A DNA stretch of 33,457 bases. It comes from Xenococcus sp. MO_188.B8 (GTDB lineage Bacteria; Cyanobacteriota; Cyanobacteriia; Cyanobacteriales; Xenococcaceae). Under the pieces are notes generated by a model. That model did not search any database and was not told the origin of the DNA. It saw only the letters and a program-made list of their open reading frames with translations. A program made the translations under genes and the position numbers. Shown here one piece after another: positions 9,158 through 17,355 of this stretch. Numbering within the stretch: position 1 is the first letter of the stretch; each line of letters begins with the position of its first letter. The stretch covers positions 1 through 33,457 of the forward strand of contig JASJDR010000088.1 of NCBI GenBank assembly GCA_030065615.1, read 5' to 3'.

Positions 9158-9478
9158 TTAACGCTTAGATTTTTTCGTGGGCTTAGGTTTAGTATTAACG
9201 GTTACTGAACCATTTACTGTAGCCTGGCAAGCTAGACGATAATTATCAGGTTTCTTCTTCAGCTTACGTAGTTCAAAATTTGTCTTGGGTGAAAGGTTTT
9301 CCATTCCTTCGACAATCTCGACAACACAAGTTCCACATTGACCATAACCACCACAATTAGTCAATTTTCCTTTAAGAGTATAAATATCTACTTTATTCTG
9401 TAATGCTCTTTCCCGGAGATTCGCACCCATAGCAAAGACAACTTCTTTATCTTCTTTGACAAATTTGATAGTGGACAT
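9158..9478 (-). CDS. Plant-type [2Fe-2S] ferredoxin-like protein
   Basis: 106 residues from the ATG at 9478 (MSTIKFV...); a longer reading to 9505 adds nine residues of unlikely sequence. The cluster ligands are visible in [11 protein letters not shown] (Cys42, Cys48, Cys51) with the distal ligand in [10 protein letters not shown] (Cys84). Here the first two ligands are six residues apart and the second and third three apart, as in xanthine-dehydrogenase/adrenodoxin-like and divergent Fer2 proteins as well as photosynthetic ones. The C-terminus is a basic tail ([10 protein letters not shown]) absent from classical PetF, which is acidic. It is therefore probably a secondary electron carrier rather than the main photosynthetic ferredoxin. 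It lies upstream of psbM on the same strand. Confidence 0.88.
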   Translation of the reverse strand: MSTIKFVKEDKEVVFAMGANLRERALQNKVDIYTLKGKLTNCGGYGQCGTCVVEIVEGMENLSPKTNFELRKLKKKPDNYRLACQATVNGSVTVNTKPKPTKKSKR

Positions 9479-9715
9479 GACGGCCGTTTTCATTTTTATA
9501 CCCATTCTATAATATTAAGAAATAATAAGAAATAATGACTTAAAAAGCAAGTCCTAGTGCTGCTGAGCGAGACCTTCGGTAGTCGTTTCACGATCGCAAT
9601 TAACTTGAGTAGCCCTTTAATCTAAAACTGAGCGGGGAAAAAGCCCAAATATCGCAATGTCTTAAGAAGAGGTAGAATTGTTCTAGAAAACTGCCATAGA
9701 AAAATTGAACCGGAA

Positions 9716-10021
9716 ATGCTGACACCTGAATTAATAGCAACAATATTCTATGGAATGCTGAGTATCGGAGGAGGAGTCATCGGCTATCTTAAGAGTCGCA
9801 GTAAGGTATCTTTGATTTCTGGCGGGGTTAGTGGCTTACTGCTACTCGTTTTAGCTTTGATGATGTATTCAGGTCTATCTTGGGCTAATCCCATTGCAGT
9901 TGCCATCATCTCTCTTCTGATTTTTGTGTTTATCGTCAGATGGTTTAAGACCAAAAAGCCAATGCCAGCATTCCCGATGATCTTTTTTGGTGTTGTCTCA
10001 CTGGTTCTTATCTTGAGATGA
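9716..10021 (+). CDS. TMEM14 family membrane protein
   Basis: 101 residues with four hydrophobic helices (LIATIFYGMLSIGGGVIGYL; VSLISGGVSGLLLLVLALMM; PIAVAIISLLIFVFIVRWF; FPMIFFGVVSLVLIL). The pattern GxIGYxKxxSxxSLxxGxxxG near the N-terminus is typical of the TMEM14/FAX1 family; plant FAX1 exports fatty acids from plastids. Substrate in this organism is not known. It is convergent with the CheR-like gene; the 150 bases between them hold no clear gene. Confidence 0.85.
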   Translation: MLTPELIATIFYGMLSIGGGVIGYLKSRSKVSLISGGVSGLLLLVLALMMYSGLSWANPIAVAIISLLIFVFIVRWFKTKKPMPAFPMIFFGVVSLVLILR

Positions 10022-10172
10022 TTTCTTCTAAGGTTGAGCTTGGAGCTTGATTTTTTCAAAAAATGCGATCTTGTCGTCATAATTAAAGTAGCAAAACAAA
10101 AAGATTCCTCGTTATTGGCGATCGCTAATTCCGAAGTTGGAATGCTGATTCCCCCCCTTCAAACTATAAAAA

Positions 10173-11150
10173 TCAAACAGTTTGCTTTTGGTATATTCCC
10201 AGAGAAGACAGCTTGATGAGTGGATTTTTGCCAGCAAAAGGTAGAGATTCTTTTTTCCCAATTACAAGAATTCCTTCTGGTACTAACCGATGGATAATGC
10301 CTTGTAAGATTTCCTGCTGTAAGATAGGCTCAAAGTAGGTGAAGGCGAGATAACGACAAAGTATAAGATGGAATAAGCCCTGTGGCATCTGTTTGCGGAT
10401 ATCAGCTCGCTCAAACTGCGTTCCCTCTTGAAAAGCAGATTTAAGACAATATTGCTGATTAACATCAAAGGCTTGAGCTATCCATTCTTGGGGAAGTTCC
10501 TTGAGTGTTCCTGGGGAATAACAGCCGCGCCTAGCTCTTAATAAAAGATACTCATCCACATCAGTTCCCAGAATAGATAAAGGTAAAAACAATTTTTGAC
10601 GAGAGTCCCTGCGGTGCGTCCGCGCTTGCGAAGCTCTACCCGAAGGGGCAGCGACTACCGTCAGGTCTCCCGCGGAATTATTAATCCGCAAGGGAACGCT
10701 CACCGAGAGATCTCCTCGCCCAGGAAATGCGAGAGTTTGACTGGACAAGCAAAAATGCTCGATGAGCTTAAGGGTATAAACTTCTTCGCCAGAAGCACAA
10801 CCAGCGCACCAGCAACGAATGCTGCTGTCCCTTCTCTCTTGTCCTAACTGTATTAGGGTTGGCAGAATCTGACATAATTGCTCGAATACTAGCGCATCTC
10901 GATAAAAACGGGATATTGTAACCCGACAGCAAGCATCAACTACCGACCACTCATCAGGATTGTTAACTAAGTAGTTTCTATAGCTAGCAAAATCTTCTAG
11001 CCCTAGTTTGCGGAAACGAGCCCTTAATCGCCGACAGACCTGCCGTCGCACGCGTCGAAATCCTGACCAGCGCAAGTGTAATTGAGGGAGGTTCTGCTTT
11101 AAGAAGCTAACACAATCGGGATCTTTCAAGTTTCCAAGTTTCACTGTCAT
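10173..11150 (-). CDS. CheR-type SAM-dependent methyltransferase with in-frame repeat insertion
   Basis: The start at 11150 (MTVKLGN) is preferred. The frame extends to 11219, but that stretch comes from a CT-rich low-complexity run and reads as an Asp/Glu/Arg-rich tail. CheR landmarks are present: an N-terminal helical part (FRRVRRQVCRRLRARF), VTISRFYRD (usual form TNFFRD), the SAM motif WCAGCASGEEVYTL, ILGTDVDEYLL, RARRGCYSPG, and CRYLAFTYF (usual form CRNVLIYF). CheR enzymes methylate glutamates of chemoreceptors. Between EEVYTLKL and ILGTDVDE there are about 65 residues instead of about 20-25, and the excess is encoded by a palindromic repeat (about 10600-10735). Without it the protein would be about 280 residues, the family norm. 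Activity may be impaired. No chemotaxis partners are nearby. Confidence 0.87.
   Translation of the reverse strand: MTVKLGNLKDPDCVSFLKQNLPQLHLRWSGFRRVRRQVCRRLRARFRKLGLEDFASYRNYLVNNPDEWSVVDACCRVTISRFYRDALVFEQLCQILPTLIQLGQERRDSSIRCWCAGCASGEEVYTLKLIEHFCLSSQTLAFPGRGDLSVSVPLRINNSAGDLTVVAAPSGRASQARTHRRDSRQKLFLPLSILGTDVDEYLLLRARRGCYSPGTLKELPQEWIAQAFDVNQQYCLKSAFQEGTQFERADIRKQMPQGLFHLILCRYLAFTYFEPILQQEILQGIIHRLVPEGILVIGKKESLPFAGKNPLIKLSSLGIYQKQTV
10600..10735. repeat. Cyanobacterial palindromic repeat inserted inside the CheR gene
   Basis: This GC-rich stretch contrasts with its surroundings. It contains GCGGTGCGTCCGCGCTTGCG and CTACCCGAAGGGGCAG, fragments typical of dispersed cyanobacterial repeats, and an imperfect hairpin TCCCGCGGA / TCCGCAAGGGA around an AT loop. 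Its boundaries are estimated from where the CheR homology breaks. It keeps the reading frame open. Confidence 0.75.
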
Positions 11151-11236
11151 CAAGAGCTTAGAAAAATTATAAATTACAACGCCTTCTCTTTCTTCCCTCT
11201 CTTCCTCATCTTCCCACACTCCCCCCTCTCACTTAA

Positions 11237-11479
11237 CTAGGAATTTATGAATACTGAACCCCGTTCGCCAGACCCGTGAAGGAACAGAAGTAGAGGCCAT
11301 TGCTCAGGCGAATCATCGTAACCTGGTGGCAAATACAATAGGTAGTCAGATGCTACGGTTTTCTCAATTACTTGGTTCATGTGGGCAGGCTGTTGACGCT
11401 GTTGAGGGGCCTCCGCTTGTACTACCTCCATCGGGAATATGACAAGTAGTAACCCAGCTAGAAGAAAAGTTCTGAACAT
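11237..11479 (-). pseudogene. Truncated alpha/beta-hydrolase (esterase) gene with signal peptide
   Basis: An 80-codon frame from the ATG at 11479. The N-terminus has a signal peptide (MFRTFLLAGLLLVIF...VQAEA). Residues 45-75 carry the start of an esterase-type alpha/beta hydrolase: YLLYLPPGYDDSPEQWPLLL and FLHGSGERG, the oxyanion-hole region. After GERG the homology stops and the frame ends within six codons. The nucleophile Ser, Asp and His of the catalytic triad are missing, so only about a third of the enzyme remains. The 3' part was probably lost by deletion next to the CheR gene. Confidence 0.75.
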
Positions 11480-12110
11480 GATTACTCTCTATCTCAGCTT
11501 AATCTGCATAACTTAGAGTATATTACCCAAGTTGCTAGTTATTGAACAAGAGAAACAAAAAATAAAGAATTGAAGAACAAACGGTTGCTAACCGTTTACG
11601 TTATATATTTTGAGATTTGAAGTTAGAAAAAAGTCTAATATTGCAATAAAAATCAATAATTAAATACACTTAACTTCATTAGCACTTCACAAATAATTAA
11701 TAAAGTTGATTCTTGATTGTAGATATTATTAGCATTTCAATTATAAATTTATATATTTTGGCTATGAATTAATTTCAAAAACCAGTATTTTCCAGGGTTT
11801 ACTTTCCCAAACTTTTTTTGCTAAGTTAATTAATAACTCGGTAATTTCCATAAAATCACAAGTTTTTAATGAAAAAAACATAAACAATCAAAAATTATAT
11901 TCATAATATAGTCAAGGCAAATAATATTTTTCTGTAAATATATTCTGCATATATTATGAGATTTAGATTTAAGATAATTACCAAATTAAAAACACCATCA
12001 GAAATTACTTAGCTTGAGTAATTTCTAAAATCATAGTAATTTTTGTTCTTACAAATATTATTGTCTTAGATATTTTTTATCTTTTACAAACTCATTTTTT
12101 TTCTTATCCC
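11480..12110. other. AT-rich intergenic stretch without a recognisable gene
   Basis: About 630 bases, strongly AT-rich, with stops in all frames at short intervals. I see no RNA gene, repeat or palindrome of note. It may be decayed sequence downstream of the lost part of a neighbour. Confidence 0.5.
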
Positions 12111-12323
12111 ATGCAATACGGAGGCTTACCATTGTTTATTTTGTTGTTAGCAGCTATATACCTAACCGCTATTTATGGTCTACTAAAAATCTTAGAAATA
12201 TATTCTCAAGAAAAGAGTTTATCTCCTAACCTAAATAGAGCAAAGTTTAATGCTAGCAAATACAGCCTATCCCTAAAACCTTTAATCTACATGGGATATA
12301 GATATCAAAACCCTAATGTTTAG
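12111..12323 (+). CDS. Small hypothetical protein with one N-terminal TM segment
   Basis: A possible 70-residue protein. The first 28 residues (LPLFILLLAAIYLTAIYGLL) form a convincing TM helix, followed by a polar, Asn/Lys/Tyr-rich tail. There is no good ribosome site before the ATG (the upstream run is TTTTTTCTTATCCC). I do not recognise a family. It is followed directly by a GCGATCGC site and a double hairpin. It could be a chance frame. Confidence 0.35.
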   Translation: MQYGGLPLFILLLAAIYLTAIYGLLKILEIYSQEKSLSPNLNRAKFNASKYSLSLKPLIYMGYRYQNPNV

Positions 12324-12336
12324 CGATCGCTTTATT

Positions 12337-12393
12337 GACCGGGGAACACCGGTCACCGCAGGCACCGTCGTTTCACGGCGGTGTAACGGTGAC
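12337..12393. repeat. GC-rich palindromic element with overlapping alternative hairpins
   Basis: Two hairpins share bases. GACCGG/CCGGTC (12337-12342 and 12349-12354) overlaps a nested one made of GTCACCG/CGGTGAC (12352-12358 and 12387-12393) outside and CACCGTCGT/ACGGCGGTG (12363-12371 and 12375-12383, loop TTC) inside. It sits between two GCGATCGC sites in an intergenic region and looks like a dispersed cyanobacterial repeat. Confidence 0.7.
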
Positions 12394-12525
12394 TTACTTG
12401 AGAGCATTTGCAATAGAGAGTTAAGCTGTTTTTCTTGGGCGATCGCTGCTTAACTACGGAATCCATGTTTGTAGCGTTTTGGCTACTTTTGGCTTTTACC
12501 TCTGGTGCTCCTAACTTATTACTTA

Positions 12526-13530
12526 TTACTTATTAAGTATTGAGCCATCAGAGTTTTCTAAAACAAATCCTGCATCTTCAATCATCTGTAAATCCATTTT
12601 TGCTGCTTGTCCAGCTGTTGTCAGATAATCCCCAATGAAAATAGAATTAGCCGCATAAAGTCCTAGAGGTTGCAGCGATCGCAAATGGACTTCTCTGCCT
12701 CCTGCAATGCGTATTTCCTGAGAAGGCAAGATCAAGCGAAATAGGGATAAAATACGCAGACATTGACGAGGATTTAAATAATTAGTATCGCCTAAAGGTG
12801 TTCCGGGAATCGGAATCAAGAAATTCAGAGGAACACTGGTTACATTTAATTGTCGTAGAGAATAAGCTAAATTTGCAATATCATCGTCGGATTCTCCCAT
12901 CCCCAAAATTCCCCCAGAACAGGTAGTGATACCTGCTGCTTGGACGTTTTTTAAGGTGTTAACGCGATCGCTGAATGTATGGGTGCTACAAATATTGCTG
13001 TGATAGTTCTCTGAAGTGTTGAGATTGTGGTTAACCCGATCAACTCCAGCTGCTGCAAGACGATGGGTTTGGGACTCGCTGAGTAAACCTAAACAAGCAC
13101 AAATTTTTAAATCATGTTTGTCTTTAACTGTTGCTACCGCTTCTAGTACTTGATTGAACACCTTTTCCGAAGGCGTTCTCCCCGAAATCACAAAGCAAAA
13201 AGTTCCGGCTTTTAGTTCTGCTGCGCGATCTGCTGCTTGAAGTATTTTTTCCTGGGCCATGAGAGGATATTTTTCAATTTCGGCAGAGGAAATTTTCGAT
13301 TGCGAACAATAATTACAATCTTCGGGACATAAACCACTTTGCGCGTTAAGTAAAAAATGTAATCTGACTCGATTTCCCCAATAATGACGACGTACTCTAT
13401 AGGCTGCTGCTAAGAGATCTAATAGTGTTTCGTCTGATGATTGTAGTACCGCGATCGCTGTTTGACGGTCAAGTAACTCTCCAGCCAAAGATTTTGCTGC
13501 TAGTTGATTGAGGTTAAGAATTTCTGCCAT
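12526..13530 (-). CDS. bioB: Biotin synthase
   Basis: 334 residues from the ATG at 13530. The radical-SAM cluster motif is CPEDCNYC (CxxxCxxC) near residue 68, preceded by [12 protein letters not shown], a BioB hallmark. Other BioB signatures are [64 protein letters not shown] and [11 protein letters not shown], including the Arg that binds the auxiliary [2Fe-2S] cluster. BioB inserts sulfur into dethiobiotin in the last step of biotin synthesis. It is monocistronic here; no other bio gene is in the window. The length is normal. Confidence 0.97.
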   Translation of the reverse strand: MAEILNLNQLAAKSLAGELLDRQTAIAVLQSSDETLLDLLAAAYRVRRHYWGNRVRLHFLLNAQSGLCPEDCNYCSQSKISSAEIEKYPLMAQEKILQAADRAAELKAGTFCFVISGRTPSEKVFNQVLEAVATVKDKHDLKICACLGLLSESQTHRLAAAGVDRVNHNLNTSENYHSNICSTHTFSDRVNTLKNVQAAGITTCSGGILGMGESDDDIANLAYSLRQLNVTSVPLNFLIPIPGTPLGDTNYLNPRQCLRILSLFRLILPSQEIRIAGGREVHLRSLQPLGLYAANSIFIGDYLTTAGQAAKMDLQMIEDAGFVLENSDGSILNK

Positions 13531-13794
13531 TAGGGTTGGATTGGGGATTATTCATTATCAGACTAAAGCTCATTTTTCTATCAGAAGTCTGTTTTGTCTA
13601 GATTAAATTGGAGAAACTTTGCAAAATTTTTTGTAATATTTTTTAAATACATTTGTTTTTGTGGCGACTAAGCTCTAGTGGCTGCCATAATTGTGTCGAA
13701 TACACAGTTAATATCTTTAACACTATTGATTATTCTGCTCAGATTGAGACTGGGCCGCAATTATAAAAATTATAAGTAATGGGTTGTTAAGCTA

Positions 13795-14502
13795 ATGAAA
13801 AGAAAAATTTTAGTTATTGAAGACGAAAAAACAACTTTAAATAGTATTGTAGAATTTCTCCTCAGCGAAGGTTTTGAAGCTATAGGAGCCGAAAATGGCA
13901 GAGAAGGCATTGATTTAGCTCAAAAACATTTACCGTCTCTGATTATTTGTGATATTAAGATGCCCGATCTTGATGGTTATGATGTTTTGACCTATCTCCA
14001 GCAAGATCCCAATACCGCCGCAATTCCTTTTATCTTTCTTACCGCAACCACAGATAGCTCTAGTTTCCGTTTGGGCATGGAAATGGGGGCTGATGACTAT
14101 CTTCGTAAACCTGTTACTAGCGCAGAACTCAGGGCTGCGATCGCAAGTCGCTTAAGAAAACAAGAAGTAACAATTAATAATTACCTCACTGGAGAAGTAG
14201 ATTCTCAAGGAAACTTCGAAGATAGAATGGAGCAGTTGCAAAGTTACAGCGAGGCCCAAAGCTCTTTATTTAAGTTTTTGTTGCAGGGAATCAAGCCATC
14301 GATCACCCAACTAACTCAAGAAATTGAAGATTTAAAAGAAACTCCAATGGATAGTCAACAGCAGGAACATCTTGATAATCTACAACAAGAATTTACTCGT
14401 CTTTTAGCTGTGGTGAACCAAGTTTCTGAATTACATAAGATTCTTACTCCTGAAAATACTAATGTTCTCAGTCAGTTTAGTTTTTTTGAACATGAAGGAT
14501 AG
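13795..14502 (+). CDS. Response regulator with CheY receiver domain and helical C-terminal region
   Basis: 235 residues. The receiver domain covers about 1-122: acidic pair in VIEDE (9-11), phospho-acceptor Asp53 in LIICDIKMPDLDGYD, Thr/Ala switch in FLTATTD (81-87) and Lys105 in DYLRKP. The remaining 110 residues are Gln/Glu-rich and predicted helical (LTQEIEDLKE... LDNLQQEFTRLLAVVNQV), with no DNA-binding or enzymatic motif, so the output is probably protein-protein. No kinase gene is adjacent. It is transcribed away from bioB over a 264-base spacer. It could belong to an orphan two-component or hybrid pathway. Confidence 0.9.
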   Translation: MKRKILVIEDEKTTLNSIVEFLLSEGFEAIGAENGREGIDLAQKHLPSLIICDIKMPDLDGYDVLTYLQQDPNTAAIPFIFLTATTDSSSFRLGMEMGADDYLRKPVTSAELRAAIASRLRKQEVTINNYLTGEVDSQGNFEDRMEQLQSYSEAQSSLFKFLLQGIKPSITQLTQEIEDLKETPMDSQQQEHLDNLQQEFTRLLAVVNQVSELHKILTPENTNVLSQFSFFEHEG

Positions 14503-14513
14503 TTTAAGTAATT

Positions 14514-14638
14514 AGGTAATAGGTAATAAGTTTTGATGTTTCAGTGTTTTAATTATTATTAAAGTGCTAGGTTAGTGATGCCCCATACTTATCATATAGA
14601 TCAGAATTATTAGATTGTTTATTTCTCTCCTATTACCT
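14514..14638. repeat. Inverted repeat in the spacer before ybeY
   Basis: AGGTAATAGG (14514-14523) and its exact complement CCTATTACCT (14629-14638) are separated by about 105 bases, between the response regulator stop and the ybeY start. No T tract follows, so it is not a standard terminator. It may be a remnant of a small mobile repeat. Confidence 0.4.
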
Positions 14639-14667
14639 TACCGGGGGTTTTCCATAATTTATAAATA

Positions 14668-15186
14668 ATGAAAGTAGAAGCTTACATAGAAAATACTTAT
14701 ATAAAAAAACTCGATGGTTGCCACCCGATAGATCAAACTGTATTGGCATCTCTAAAAGCAATTCCTTGGCAAAATTGGTTCCAAACTTGGCTAGAGGCAC
14801 TAGCGTCTCAAATTCAGATTTCAGATAGTTATGAACTAAGTTTGCGGCTTAATAGCGATCGCGAAATACAAGTCTTAAATTTTCAATATCGGCAGCAAAA
14901 TAAACCTACAGACGTTCTCGCCTTTGCTGCCTTAGAAACAGAGATTGTTAAGCCAGAAAATACTGAAGAACCTTTATATTTGGGAGATATTGTCATTTCT
15001 TTAGATACAGCTGCCCACCAAGCGAGCGATCTCGGCCATAGTCTAGTAACAGAAGTTGCTTGGCTGGCCAGCCATGGTTTCCTACATTTACTGGGATGGG
15101 ATCATCCTGATGAAATTAAATTGCAAAAAATGCTGTCACAACAAGCAAACTTACTGAAATTAATAGATATTACTGATCTTTATTAG
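14668..15186 (+). CDS. ybeY: Endoribonuclease YbeY (rRNA maturation factor)
   Basis: 172 residues. The zinc motif HGFLHLLGWDH gives His136, His140 and His146 (HxxxHxxxxxH), the defining signature. The conserved TDVLAFA (usually TDVLSFP) and LGDIVIS come before it. YbeY processes the 3' end of 16S rRNA and supports ribosome quality control in the cytoplasm. The next gene, dgkA, is a frequent neighbour in bacteria. N-terminal region is slightly long and divergent, which is normal for the family in cyanobacteria. Confidence 0.95.
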   Translation: MKVEAYIENTYIKKLDGCHPIDQTVLASLKAIPWQNWFQTWLEALASQIQISDSYELSLRLNSDREIQVLNFQYRQQNKPTDVLAFAALETEIVKPENTEEPLYLGDIVISLDTAAHQASDLGHSLVTEVAWLASHGFLHLLGWDHPDEIKLQKMLSQQANLLKLIDITDLY

Positions 15187-15294
15187 TTAATTAGCTGTTT
15201 CGATTGAACATCATTTTTTTATATCGTGAGTTAATATATCTTGATAGTAAGAAAACCTAAATTGGGTTTATTAAATTAAAAACACTTTTTTAAG

Positions 15295-15774
15295 ATGACT
15301 GAATCTACTAATAGCAATATTGATGCCTTATCCTGGCTCGAAGCAGAAAACCCTAACGGTATTGCTTCTAGTCGTAAAAGTTTACGCAATCTCGCCTGGA
15401 AAGTGGCACCGAATCTATTTTTGAGTTTCAAATATGCTTGGGCAGGGGTAAGTTATGCTTTCGCTACCCAAAGAAATTTTCGCATTCACACTGTAATTGG
15501 GACTCTGGCAATTAGCTTGGGTCTCTTTTTGCATGTCAGTGCCGTAGAAATCGCAATTATTACCCTTACTTCTGCGATCGTGATGGTTTTAGAATTACTT
15601 AATACCGCGATCGAATCCGTGGTCGATTTAACAGTGAAGCAAACTTATCACGAACTGGCGAAAATTGCTAAAGACTGTGCTGCGGGGGCGGTTTTAATAT
15701 CAGCGATCGCAGCAGTCTTGGTCGCTGCTTGTATTTTGCTTCCTCCCCTTTATCAGTTAATAGTTAACAGTTAA
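15295..15774 (+). CDS. dgkA: Diacylglycerol kinase family protein (DgkA-type)
   Basis: 159 residues. The prokaryotic DAGK signature is clear: NFRIHTVIGTLAI, then VLELLNTAIESVVDL with the catalytic Glu, then HELAKIAKDCAAGAVLI. Three TM helices are expected. About 40 extra residues precede the usual start of the fold, a soluble N-terminal extension seen in many cyanobacterial homologues. The enzyme phosphorylates diacylglycerol, or undecaprenol in Gram-positive relatives, at the inner membrane. It is 108 bases downstream of ybeY in the same direction. Confidence 0.93.
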   Translation: MTESTNSNIDALSWLEAENPNGIASSRKSLRNLAWKVAPNLFLSFKYAWAGVSYAFATQRNFRIHTVIGTLAISLGLFLHVSAVEIAIITLTSAIVMVLELLNTAIESVVDLTVKQTYHELAKIAKDCAAGAVLISAIAAVLVAACILLPPLYQLIVNS

Positions 15775-15839
15775 TAGCTATCAGTTTAGAATTAATTACA
15801 GATTTTGATATTTATTGTCTTATAATCAACTATCTTAAA

Positions 15840-17030
15840 ATGTACGATTTTGCAATTATTGGTGGAGGAATTGTTGGCTTATCTACTGCAATGGCTCTGG
15901 GACAAAAATATCCTGATTCTAAAATAGTTTTATTAGAAAAAGAACCGTCTTGGGCTTGTCATCAAACAGGAAATAATAGCGGTGTAATTCATTCAGGAAT
16001 TTATTATAAACCAGGTAGTTTTAAAGCGAAGTTTTGTCGCGAAGGAAATCAAGCTCTAATTGATTTTTGTCAGCAACATAATATTAAATATGAACTCTGT
16101 GGCAAAGTTATAGTTGCGACTTCCCCCGCGGAATTACCCCGACTAGAAAATATCTATCAAAGAGGTCTGGAAAATAATATTGAAGTCGCTAAACTGACTC
16201 GAGAAGAAGTCAAAGAATATGAACCCTATGTTAATTGTTTAGCAGGAATCTTAGTTAAATCTACAGGCATTATTGACTATAAACAAGTCGCTGCAAAATA
16301 TGTTGAATTAGCTAAAAAACAAGGGGCAGAACTATATTGCAATCGCGCTGTTCGAAATATTCAAGAAACTAAAGAAGGTTATACACTTATCACGGATAAA
16401 GAAGAATATCAGACCCATTTCCTAATTAATTGTGCTGGGTTATATAGCGATCGCGTTGCCCAATTAGCAGGAGTCAAACCGAACGCAAAAATAGTTCCTT
16501 TTCGGGGAGAATATTATGAACTAACCCCAGAAAAACGATATCTAGTCAAAACTCTCATTTATCCTGTTCCCAATCCTAATTTCCCCTTCCTTGGAGTACA
16601 TTTTACCAAAATGATTGATGGTAGCGTTCATGCAGGGCCGAATGCGGTACTCAGTTTCAAGAGAGAAGGCTATCACAAAACTGACTTTAATCTCCAAGAT
16701 TTTCTCGACACCATGACCTATCCTGGTTTCTGGAAACTCACCGCCAAACATGGCATCAATGGTTTACAAGAAATGGCTCGCTCCTGGAGTAAAGCTTTAT
16801 TTGTCAAGAGTTTGCAACGATTAATTCCCGAAGTAAAAAGTGAAGATGTTGTTCCTACCCACGCGGGAGTAAGGGCACAAGCATTGGGACCTGAAGGCAA
16901 ATTAGTAGACGATTTTCTAATTATTGACCGCCCTCAAGCAATGCATGTCTGCAACGCCCCTTCTCCTGCGGCAACTTCTTCAATCGCCATTGGAAAAGCG
17001 ATCGCAAAAAGAGCGAACTTCAGTAAGTAA
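15840..17030 (+). CDS. lhgO: FAD-dependent L-2-hydroxyglutarate oxidase/dehydrogenase family protein
   Basis: 396 residues. An N-terminal dinucleotide-binding motif IIGGGIVGLSTAMAL (FAD) is followed by QTGNNSGVIHSGIYY, the hallmark of LhgO/L2HGDH within the DAO superfamily. Others are FCREGNQALIDFC, GLYSDRVAQLAGV, PFRGEYYEL and AGVRAQALGPEGKLVDDF. The C-terminus APSPAATSSIAIGKAI is the FAD-binding end of the fold. Reaction: L-2-hydroxyglutarate to 2-oxoglutarate, a repair or overflow function feeding electrons to quinone. The family also holds other 2-hydroxyacid oxidases, so the substrate is inferred. It lies 65 bases after dgkA, possibly in the same transcript. Confidence 0.92.
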   Translation: MYDFAIIGGGIVGLSTAMALGQKYPDSKIVLLEKEPSWACHQTGNNSGVIHSGIYYKPGSFKAKFCREGNQALIDFCQQHNIKYELCGKVIVATSPAELPRLENIYQRGLENNIEVAKLTREEVKEYEPYVNCLAGILVKSTGIIDYKQVAAKYVELAKKQGAELYCNRAVRNIQETKEGYTLITDKEEYQTHFLINCAGLYSDRVAQLAGVKPNAKIVPFRGEYYELTPEKRYLVKTLIYPVPNPNFPFLGVHFTKMIDGSVHAGPNAVLSFKREGYHKTDFNLQDFLDTMTYPGFWKLTAKHGINGLQEMARSWSKALFVKSLQRLIPEVKSEDVVPTHAGVRAQALGPEGKLVDDFLIIDRPQAMHVCNAPSPAATSSIAIGKAIAKRANFSK

Positions 17031-17188
17031 CTATTAGTTTACAGTCTTTAAATTTAATGAAATTACAATTATTACAAAAAAATACAAAATCAATATTACA
17101 CGGTGATCTCAATCATCCCTAGAAGATTTTTTTAAAGTCATACTTGTTGATATAGAGATAGAGCTATATAACAGGTATTGATTTACCG
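17031..17188. other. Spacer between lhgO and its putative terminator
   Basis: About 160 bases without an ORF separate the lhgO stop from the terminator hairpin. It could be a long 3' untranslated region, or contain a small transcript ending at that hairpin. I see no known RNA family. Confidence 0.3.
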
Positions 17189-17219
17189 CCCTTAGTTATT
17201 TATAACTGAGGGTTTTTTC
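17189..17219 (+). terminator. Rho-independent terminator downstream of lhgO
   Basis: An 11-bp stem CCCTTAGTTAT / ATAACTGAGGG with one G-T pair and a two-base loop as drawn (a tetraloop in practice) is followed by TTTTTTC. It reads in the direction of lhgO. Confidence 0.85.
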
Positions 17220-17355
17220 TTGCCATAATTTGTATCGTCATATGGTCGCTAGAGTAGTTAATACTCTTTAAGTGCCGAAGACATCACTAGTTATATTAAT
17301 CCCAAACCCTGAACAAGATTTTTGACGATCCGTATCTAATCATACCTTTTATTGA

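Noticed and set aside
9784..10080. 98-codon minus-strand ORF across the TMEM14 gene
   Set aside because: Shadow of the TMEM14 frame, Lys/Thr-rich with no motif.
10596..10847. 83-codon plus-strand ORF over the palindromic repeat in the CheR gene
   Set aside because: Made of the repeat and antisense CheR codons; no conserved protein pattern.
17031..17219. Small RNA such as Yfr1 ending at the terminator
   Set aside because: The Yfr1 core ACTCCTCACAC is not present and no other known RNA fold was seen.
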